From contig CAYNQC010000048.1 of the NCBI GenBank assembly GCA_964399235.1, positions 1 to 10,514 of the forward strand: a stretch of 10,514 bases of DNA. The letters are read 5' to 3'. Both the position numbers and the translations under genes were made by a program. Positions within the stretch are counted from its first letter, which is position 1. Each line of letters begins with the position of its first letter. This document shows, piece by piece, positions 4,876 to 10,514 of the stretch. The stretch is from DASPPK01 sp964399235. Lineage in GTDB: Archaea > Thermoproteota > Bathyarchaeia > Bathyarchaeales > Bathycorpusculaceae. The notes under the pieces are model-generated. The model did not search any database. It worked only from the letters and a program-made list of their open reading frames with translations, and was not told the origin of the DNA.

Positions 4876-6744
4876 TCAGCTTTTCCGCATCATCTCCAGC
4901 AATGGCTTCTTTCTGAACCTGAGCGCTGGATACAAACTGGACAACAAAGTAACCGCCACAGCGATTGCCAGCCATCCTCCGATTTCCAGCACAGTGAAGA
5001 CTGTGACTGTCGGCTCATTCATCAAGATCAACAACGTGATGATTGTGCCGAAGGCTATTCCAATTCCGTAACTCGGCAACAAAATAAGGAGGCTTTGCCC
5101 TGAAACGATGCCAAAAATCGTGTTAGGCTTGGCGCCAACAGCTCTTAGAACACCGAGCTCCGGAACCTGATCTTCCATGGTCAGTACGATATAACCTATC
5201 AGACACAGCGAACCTGAGCCAAGTGCAAAAAACGGAACAACCAATACTGACGACCAAATGAAACCTAGAAAGGCGATTGCTTCCTTGATTAAAGAATCAA
5301 GGTCCAATATCGAGAATTCCTGATTTCCAGCCTGAATAAACGTTTGCAGTTGTGTTAGAAGTTCTGACCTGTCCAGCGAAGGATCCAGGCTTATCAATGC
5401 CACGTTTGATTTTGAAACGCCCGACATGCGCTGCAACATTCTGATGGGAGTGTATGCGACTTTTCCATTGTTAAGAGGGTCTATACATATGCCAACAACG
5501 TCTAACGCTGTTTCGAACACCTTCATTTTTTGCACCAAAGGTTCCGAGAACATCACTGTTGACAGAGTATCCCCTAAAACAACTTCAAGTGCATCATCTG
5601 ATCGAAGAAAACTGCCCCGTAGTTTCCAGTTTCCGAGAACCTCATGAGGTTCCACACCGATTATCAAAGTATCGGCATTGCGACTATCTCCAACAATTGT
5701 GCTTTGACCGCTCGTCTCTCCGAGTGAGATTCCCTGGATCTCCAAAGCGGTCGTTCTTAATATCAGACGTGGGTCGACTCCTGTTACTCCAGGCATGGCA
5801 CGCAGCTGATCGAGAAGACTGCTGGTGATTCCGTAGTTGTCACTCGTGTAGTTGAACTGCAGATCTAGGTTCCCACTGGAGAATTCCTTCATCAACTTGG
5901 TATATTGTTCGCAGACATCTTTGTGTGCCATCAAAACTATGTTTTTGCCTGTTGCCCTCTCGACCCAGCTTATGGTGGTTTGGCTAGCGATCAATCCTCC
6001 GGCAACTCCAACCGTTATAAGCGTGAAAACGATGCTGAGGGACAAAACCACCTTGACAGTTGACGACTTGTGCCGGATCAGACTTCTCAAAGCCAGTTTC
6101 AGTGTCAAACCCGACTTCGAAAGGACCTTAGAGCCTGATTCCTTTGACAACCCAAAATAGTAAGAAGGTGAAATTGCCTGGACCGGCTTGACTCGAGAAG
6201 CGTCCAAGATCGGTTTTACGCCTGCAATCAATGGAAGCAAGAAGAAAAAGACAAAAACAAACAAGATAATCCAAGGATTGAAGGAAACCTTTGAACCTTC
6301 CAGTCCATAGACGCCAAAAATGATTGTTGACACATACTCTGCCAACAAACCTAGGAATACACCTAACAATGAACCCAGAAAACTCACGACAACAAGCTCA
6401 GTGAAGAAATATCCGAAGATAAGGTCGTTCGGGCATCCTGCCGCTTTCATCAGTCCAATGTCACGTATTCTCTTGGACATCATCATGGAAGCCATAAACG
6501 ACACCATCACGGCTCCAGCGACGGCTATCAAAACAATCAACAGCAGGACGAAAGGTGCAAATAGGCCTGCAAATCCCGTTGTAAGCTTGCCTTTGATCGT
6601 CAATGAGAGACCCAGGCCTACGGTCTCAGAAAAAAGGAGAAGAAACAGTGTTGATCCAACGGACAATGACAGACCAAGGACGACCAGTGCTGTCTGAGAC
6701 TTTCTGCGTAGCAAATCGTTGAATGAGAAAGAAGTGCTACTCAT
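4876..6744 (-). CDS. FtsX/MacB-type ABC transporter permease (622 aa)
   Basis: A permease of the type VII (MacB/LolCE/FtsX) class, which uses ATP hydrolysis for mechanotransmission or lipid and lipoprotein handling rather than classical transport. Predicted membrane segments are near residues 18-38, 60-85, 110-140, 157-175, 230-253, and three more in the last 130 residues. Two FtsX domains are visible: one with KRIRDIGLMKAAGCPNDLI (residues 91-109) and one with ELGVLRAVGAKPNTIFGIV near the C terminus. Between the fifth and sixth segments lies an extracytoplasmic domain of about 240 residues. The first half has only a short loop after its first segment, so the two halves are unequal. The ATG overlaps the end of the ATPase gene by eight bases (6737-6744), so the two are translationally coupled and form one transporter. 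The substrate is unknown. Confidence 0.88.
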   Translation of the reverse strand: MSSTSFSFNDLLRRKSQTALVVLGLSLSVGSTLFLLLFSETVGLGLSLTIKGKLTTGFAGLFAPFVLLLIVLIAVAGAVMVSFMASMMMSKRIRDIGLMKAAGCPNDLIFGYFFTELVVVSFLGSLLGVFLGLLAEYVSTIIFGVYGLEGSKVSFNPWIILFVFVFFFLLPLIAGVKPILDASRVKPVQAISPSYYFGLSKESGSKVLSKSGLTLKLALRSLIRHKSSTVKVVLSLSIVFTLITVGVAGGLIASQTTISWVERATGKNIVLMAHKDVCEQYTKLMKEFSSGNLDLQFNYTSDNYGITSSLLDQLRAMPGVTGVDPRLILRTTALEIQGISLGETSGQSTIVGDSRNADTLIIGVEPHEVLGNWKLRGSFLRSDDALEVVLGDTLSTVMFSEPLVQKMKVFETALDVVGICIDPLNNGKVAYTPIRMLQRMSGVSKSNVALISLDPSLDRSELLTQLQTFIQAGNQEFSILDLDSLIKEAIAFLGFIWSSVLVVPFFALGSGSLCLIGYIVLTMEDQVPELGVLRAVGAKPNTIFGIVSGQSLLILLPSYGIGIAFGTIITLLILMNEPTVTVFTVLEIGGWLAIAVAVTLLSSLYPALRFRKKPLLEMMRKS

Positions 6745-7435
6745 CTTGCGTCATCAGTTTTCCGTCTTCCAACCACAGTTTCCGGTCGCCGAGCTTGTTG
6801 ATTTCAGAGTCATGGCTAACCGCAAGAACGGTTTTTCCTCGGCTCTTCAGGGTATCCAAGATCTGCGCAATCTTTGCGCCTGTCTTTTTGTCCAAGTTGC
6901 CTGTTGGTTCATCAGCAAGAAGTAGCGGCGGATCGTTGGCAAGTGCTCGAGCAAAGGCTACCCGTTGTTGCTCGCCTCCGCTTAGCTGAAAGGGGAAATG
7001 CTCCGACCTCTGACGGAGTCCGACAAGTTCCAGTAATTCATGGACTTGGTCTTTTATTTGATCCTCAGGTTTTCTAAGCCATTCCATTGGAAACGCGATA
7101 TTCTCGGCCACTGTGAGTGTGGAAACGAGATTATAGGATTGAAAAACATGGCCAACCTTCGTACATCTGAAACCGGCCAGGAAGTCTTCGTCCTTCGTTC
7201 CCAAGTCATCATCAAAGACGAAAACGTTTCCGCTCGTCGGTCTGTCTATTCCGCCTATGATGTTGAGAAGAGTAGTCTTCCCCGAGCCTGATGGACCGCT
7301 GATAACTATGAATTCTCCGCCCATGACTTCCAAATCTAAGTCTCTCAGAACCTCGATCTTAGTCTCGAATGCCTCGTAGATTTTGCCGAGGCAGTTTGTC
7401 AGAATCACGGTCTGAGTATTTTTCACTTCTTTCAT
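6737..7435 (-). CDS. LolD/MacB-type ABC transporter ATPase (232 aa)
   Basis: The nucleotide-binding subunit for the permease encoded next. All ABC motifs are intact: Walker A GPSGSGKTT (residues 48-56), Q-loop VFQSYNLV, signature LSGGEQQRVAFARAL, Walker B and D-loop LLLADEPTGNLDKKT, and H-loop VSHD. The sequence around 'DEPTGNLD' and the LSGGEQQR signature is typical of the LolD/MacB/FtsE subclass, which drives FtsX-like permeases. Length is normal. The ATG overlaps the TGA of the upstream resolvase-like gene in an ATGA arrangement (7435-7432), and the C-terminal codons overlap the permease start by eight bases. The gene therefore sits in the middle of a tightly coupled three-gene operon and probably lacks its own promoter. 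It acts on the cytoplasmic face of the membrane. Confidence 0.93.
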   Translation of the reverse strand: MKEVKNTQTVILTNCLGKIYEAFETKIEVLRDLDLEVMGGEFIVISGPSGSGKTTLLNIIGGIDRPTSGNVFVFDDDLGTKDEDFLAGFRCTKVGHVFQSYNLVSTLTVAENIAFPMEWLRKPEDQIKDQVHELLELVGLRQRSEHFPFQLSGGEQQRVAFARALANDPPLLLADEPTGNLDKKTGAKIAQILDTLKSRGKTVLAVSHDSEINKLGDRKLWLEDGKLMTQDE

Positions 7436-7863
7436 CTCGCCTTTGTTACGTCAAAATTCCCTCTGTCTCGCTTCAGTATCCTAATCTTTTCGGGAAGTCT
7501 CGTTTTTTCATAGGCTTTCCAATCTATTTTTCTGAAGATCCATCTTTTACCCAAATGCGCCGCAAGCACGGGATGTTTGTGACTATTATCGAGTGGGATA
7601 AGCTCATTCAGAAACCTGAAGAGCTTGTCGACCTGCTGCTTCGGAAAGTAGGCGTAATATGACGCGTTCTTCACCTCGAAGGCATAGACATCCAAATCCT
7701 TTCTGGCTATTACGTCAGGCAAAGGATTGAGGCTCGGATTGCTGACGGGCACTCTGACTGAGTGATATCCGTTCTTCTGCAAGAGCTTCACTAGGGCATT
7801 TTCGCTGTAGAATCCTCTTTTTCGCCATCTGCGAATTGCGTCTTTGTCAATCTCTCTGACCAC
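7432..7863 (-). CDS. hjc: Hjc-like Holliday junction resolvase
   Basis: A 143-residue archaeal resolvase-type nuclease. Active-site residues expected for Hjc are present: Glu21 in FYSENALVKLL, Asp50 in PLPDVIA, and Glu63 with Lys65 in FEVKNA. VRVPVS (37-42) and QQVDKLFRFL (76-85) also fit the family. Hjc cleaves four-way junctions during recombination and fork repair as a dimer. I chose GTG 7863 because GAGGT (7876-7872) lies eight bases upstream and a TATA box CTTTTATTTC (7920-7911) precedes it by the right distance. The in-frame ATG at 8004 would overlap the end of lonB, lie before the promoter, and add 47 residues without family resemblance. The TGA overlaps the ABC ATPase start, an odd partner for a resolvase. 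A related resolvase-like nuclease with another substrate is possible. Confidence 0.8.
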   Translation of the reverse strand: MVREIDKDAIRRWRKRGFYSENALVKLLQKNGYHSVRVPVSNPSLNPLPDVIARKDLDVYAFEVKNASYYAYFPKQQVDKLFRFLNELIPLDNSHKHPVLAAHLGKRWIFRKIDWKAYEKTRLPEKIRILKRDRGNFDVTKAR

Positions 7864-7910
7864 TAGAATGAACCTCAAACGCGTAACGTGGTAATATTGT
7901 GCACGTAGCG

Positions 7911-7920
7911 GAAATAAAAG
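7911..7920 (-). promoter_or_regulatory. TATA box for the hjc/ABC operon
   Basis: On the minus strand CTTTTATTTC lies about 50 bases before GTG 7863. A start near 7888 gives a 25-base leader that carries GAGGT. It sits in the 77-base gap after lonB, so hjc is probably transcribed separately from lonB. Confidence 0.5.
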
Positions 7921-7940
7921 ACTATTGAACACACGTTTTG

Positions 7941-10348
7941 TCAGAGTGTTCTGCGTTTCCAAGCTTGAACCGGAATGCTGAGCATTGGCTTTGGAACTAG
8001 GCATTCTTTAAGATAATCGTCTAATGTAGCTGCAGGAACGACTTCTATATCGTAATCCTTCACGTCGATCGAATTCTCATAATTTTTCTGTGGGATTACA
8101 ACCCTCTTGAAACCCCATGCTTCTGCAGCCTTGATCTTCTCGTACACGCCGCCTACTGCAGTTATTTGAATGGCGTCGCCCACGCCTAGGTTGATTTCTC
8201 CTGTCACGGCTACGTCTTGTCTCACTGGCATGCCTTCGATAAGCGAACACATCAGTATCGTCATTGTAACGCCCGCTGATGGTCCGTCCACGCCGTATGA
8301 TTGTGAGAAGTCTATGTGAGTGAGATAATCTTGGGCTATGTCGAGACCATATCTTTGCAGGATGACGCTTCTGACCTTGGCTATGCTGTCGGAAATAAAA
8401 CTTTGTCCTTTAGCCACTCCTGTTACTTTGTAGTAGCCTTTGAATGAATAGTCTCTCGGGAGAGCGGATTTTTTCACCATTTGGGCTTTTACGTTCAGTA
8501 CGCTTCCTGTCATTTCGCCGCTGTAAGGATCGTTGACGATTGCCAGACCGTGCATTTGTCCAAGTTTGATGCCTTTGGGCGCGATCTCGAGTAGTTTTCC
8601 TCTTTCNNNNNNNNNNNNNNNNNNNNNNNNNNNNNNNNNNNNNNNNNNNNNNNNNNNNNNNNNNNNNNNNNNNNNNNNNNNNNNNNNNNNNNNNNNNNNN
8701 NNNNNNGCATTTGTCCAAGTTTGATGCCTTTGGGCGCGATCTCGAGTAGTTTTCCTCTTTCCTGCATGTTATGTTCGAGTATTTGTCTCTGAATGGTCTT
8801 GCAATGTTGTCCAGCAGCTTCCGTAACGTGCCGTTTTTTTACTAGTTCTTTGCCTTCGTTCATGGCCAGCGTCGAAGCCGTTTTTATTATTGAAATCAAG
8901 GGTCTGAACCTTGTTGCCAAAGCGTCTTTTTTGTTGCTTCTACGTCTGCCCTCCTCAACAATTTCCTCACATGCTTCTCGGCTTAGAGGTAACAGATTGA
9001 ATCTTTTGACTTCTTGCGCAATCCATTGAACGTATTTGCGTTTGTTTGCAGTGGTGTTTGGCATGTCATTGTTCATTCTCACGACTTTGCCGTAGCCGTA
9101 GATTCGGTCCATCAGTGCAGGATGAATTTGGCATATGCTGTCGAAATTGCCTGCGCCAACAAGAAATGTTATCGCAGGGACGGGTTCAGTTGAAACGGCC
9201 ATTGCGGCTGTATCTCCGCCGTTCAGTCTGCCTCTCAGGGTTATCGGCAGTTGCCCGTCTTCCAGCACGGTCAGCAATGTCACTGCTTCGTCAGGGTCCA
9301 AGTTTTTTATTTCGTCGATGTAAAGAATGCCTAGCGACGCGATGTGCGCGTCGCCCGCACTGACTCTTTGGTGCTCGGGAGTGCCTAAGCCCCCTGTTTG
9401 ATATGGATCCCAAGCGATTGAGCCAAAGAGTTGAGCGCTTCTGTGTCCTGTTGCATCAACAAAGGGTGCATGTCCTGAGGTGTTGTCGACGATCAATTTT
9501 GGAATGTCCGACTGTTGGGCGCCGCCGATGCCTTTGAGGTTGCCGCTTCCTCCGAGCTTAGAGAACCACCATGTGAATATTCCAAAGAAGATTAGGCTCC
9601 CTCCGGGTATGAATGTCAGTGGCACTAGGCCGACGAATTTGCTGACTAGGTAGTCGATGAAGCTGTTGCCGTAAAACTGTTGCAGGGGTTCGCCTAAGTA
9701 CACTGGGTTCGCCTGCCATGTGGCCCATGCTTGGTAGATGAAGTAGAAACCAAGGCTTATCAGGAATAGGCCCATTGAGACCATTAGGATCTGCAGAGCT
9801 TTGAGGCCGATTTTCGTTAGGAATTTTCTTTTGAGCTCTTGACGTTGTTCCTTCTTAAGTACTTTTTTTGCTTCGCCTGCCTTGTAGATTGAGATTTTGG
9901 GCTGGCTCGGCAGGAGCGGGTTTTTCCAGCAGAGCGTGTCGGTCAGCTGGATGCCGTTCTCGCAGTAGACTTGTGTCAGCTTTTCGGCCAGTGCTCTTCC
10001 TATAAGGGACTTGCCAGTTCCTGGGTCTCCCAGCAAGAGGAGGTATGGTCCTGGACTGATTAGGGTCTTTGCAGCGGCTTTCGATTTCTTCGGGTCGCTC
10101 CAGTTCTCATACCACTTGTTCTTTTCTAGCCATTTGAGTTTGTGAACCCACTCGTCTAGGCATAGGAAGCATTCTTTGAGGGCTTGGTCTTGGCCTATGG
10201 CCCAGTTTATCAGGTTGTCGTCGACTGGGAAGCCTTCGGTGCTTTTGAATTTGCCCCAGTTCCATTGGACACTGACTTTTCTTCCGTTGACGGTTCTTTC
10301 AAGGTTTTCGATGGTGTTTCCAAAAGGGCTTGGGGCCAAAGCTAGCAC
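7941..10348 (-). CDS. lonB: Archaeal membrane-anchored Lon protease LonB, split by an assembly gap
   Basis: An ATP-dependent AAA+ serine protease anchored in the membrane, degrading misfolded and regulatory proteins. The two parts (10348-8707 and 8606-7941) rejoin into 750 residues when the N block and one 55-base duplicate are removed (2408-155=2253 bases, an exact codon multiple). Visible parts are Walker A GDPGTGKS (107-114), membrane segments near 183-206 and 238-262 inserted in the AAA+ domain as in archaeal LonB, Walker B ILYIDEI (341-347), sensor Asn401, likely arginine finger Arg415 and sensor-2 RFRP (480-483). The S16 domain has Ser639 in GVDGPSAG and Lys686 in GGVYEKIKAA. Ser-to-Lys spacing is 47, against 43 in E. 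coli Lon. The GTG start has AGGA eight bases upstream and a TATA box at 10399-10391. The N-terminal 40 residues do not look typical. Confidence 0.9.
8552..8606. repeat. 55-base duplicate, left copy (assembly overlap)
   Basis: These 55 bases are identical to 8707-8761 on the other side of the N block. Both encode the same LonB residues (ERGKLLEIAPKGIKLGQM), so this is one biological stretch present twice. A 55-base length equals a common assembler k-mer, consistent with contig ends that overlap by k. Confidence 0.9.
8607..8706. other. Scaffold gap of 100 N
   Basis: Exactly 100 N, the usual placeholder for a join of unknown length. Because both flanks share the same 55 bases, the real gap is probably minus 55: no sequence is missing and the contigs overlap. 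Confidence 0.95.
8707..8761. repeat. 55-base duplicate, right copy (assembly overlap)
   Basis: Identical to 8552-8606. Beyond it the sequence continues into the AAA+ part of lonB without a break in frame (HNMQERGKLL). Keeping one copy and dropping the N block restores a single lonB frame. Confidence 0.9.
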
Positions 10349-10390
10349 CTTTAGTGTCCTTTCTCTTTCAGAAGAACACAGCCGTATGAG

Positions 10391-10399
10391 TAATTAAAG
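10391..10399. promoter_or_regulatory. Shared TATA element between lonB and the divergent gene
   Basis: TAATTAAAG contains the symmetric TAATTA. Read on the minus strand (CTTTAATTA) it gives a start near 10368 and a leader of about 20 bases with AGGA for lonB. Read on the plus strand it gives a start near 10422 and a short leader with GAAGGA for the gene at 10438. One box may serve both directions. Confidence 0.5.
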
Positions 10400-10437
10400 C
10401 GGTATTTCAGAATCTGCAATATGAAGGAACTGAGAAC

Positions 10438-10514
10438 ATGGAAAAGAAAGAAGGTCAAATCGAAACAGTCAGCAGAACCTTAACATTCAAGCTCCCGAAG
10501 GAGTTTGACGAGTA
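10438..10514 (+). CDS. Partial gene of unknown function, cut by the window edge
   Basis: The ATG at 10438 follows GAAGGA (10423-10428) with a nine-base spacer and lies a proper distance from the divergent TATA element. Only 25 codons are present, reading MEKKEGQIETVSRTLTFKLP followed by KEFDE. The alternating polar and hydrophobic stretch TVSRTLTFKLP could be a beta strand like that opening a ribbon-helix-helix DNA-binding protein, but this is too short to assign. A shifted frame from ATG 10421 ends after 20 codons and is not preferred. Confidence 0.5.
   Translation, partial: MEKKEGQIETVSRTLTFKLPKEFDE

Noticed and set aside
7864..8004. N-terminal extension of the Hjc-like protein from ATG 8004
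   Set aside because: It overlaps the lonB 3' end, precedes the promoter and adds 47 residues outside the Hjc core.
8410..8718. Frames running through the N block, including a shifted tail of LonB
   Set aside because: They are translations of N or of duplicated sequence in a wrong frame caused by the 155-base artefact.
8552..8761. A genuine direct repeat or recombination site in lonB
   Set aside because: The repeats abut a placeholder gap and encode the same residues once in the merged protein; contig overlap explains them fully.
1..10514. CRISPR array, insertion sequence, tRNA or attachment site
   Set aside because: No spaced repeats, transposase motifs, tRNA T-loop motif (GTTCRANNC context with stems) or terminal inverted repeats with target duplications were seen on either strand.

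Overview
The window looks like a piece of an archaeal metagenome-assembled genome, most likely Thermoproteota and possibly Bathyarchaeia; that lineage call is inference. The signs are archaeal TATA-like boxes about 25-30 bases before probable transcription starts, short Shine-Dalgarno (SD) motifs (GAGG, GGAG) with frequent TTG and GTG starts, a membrane-anchored archaeal LonB, an Hjc-type Holliday junction resolvase, several small winged-helix proteins and a MinD/ParA ATPase. A 100-N block near base 8650 marks a scaffold join.

Layout. Bases 1-445 hold no secure gene, only a GC-rich stretch (104-185) and a possible 31-residue peptide. Then, on the + strand, come a 60-residue helical protein, a 100-residue winged-helix protein with its own TATA box, and a two-gene operon of a coiled-coil/winged-helix protein and a MinD/ParA ATPase, preceded by an inverted repeat that may be an operator. 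MobA (molybdenum cofactor guanylyltransferase) follows with its own promoter. It runs tail to tail, one base apart, into a minus-strand HAD-family phosphatase gene. The HAD frame has an in-frame TAG between its nucleophile motif and the rest of the protein, so it is either a pseudogene or a candidate for TAG decoding.

From 4120 a + strand gene encodes a winged-helix domain joined to a PD-(D/E)xK nuclease. It converges on a minus-strand operon read from right to left: Hjc-like resolvase (7863), LolD/MacB-type ABC ATPase (7435) and FtsX-type permease (6744). These three genes are joined by a 4-base and an 8-base overlap. Upstream lies the lonB gene (10348 to 7941), which the N block splits artificially. 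The two sides of the block share exactly 55 bases; merging them gives one clean 750-residue LonB. A symmetric TAATTA promoter separates lonB from a divergent + strand gene that runs off the right edge.

The genes belong to unrelated functions: membrane protein quality control, recombination, export or membrane remodelling, Mo-cofactor synthesis and possible DNA partition. No integrase, transposon or CRISPR array is visible. The points of most interest are the TAG-interrupted HAD gene, the winged-helix/ParA-like pair with its operator-like repeat, the winged-helix/nuclease fusion, and the repairable assembly artefact in lonB.
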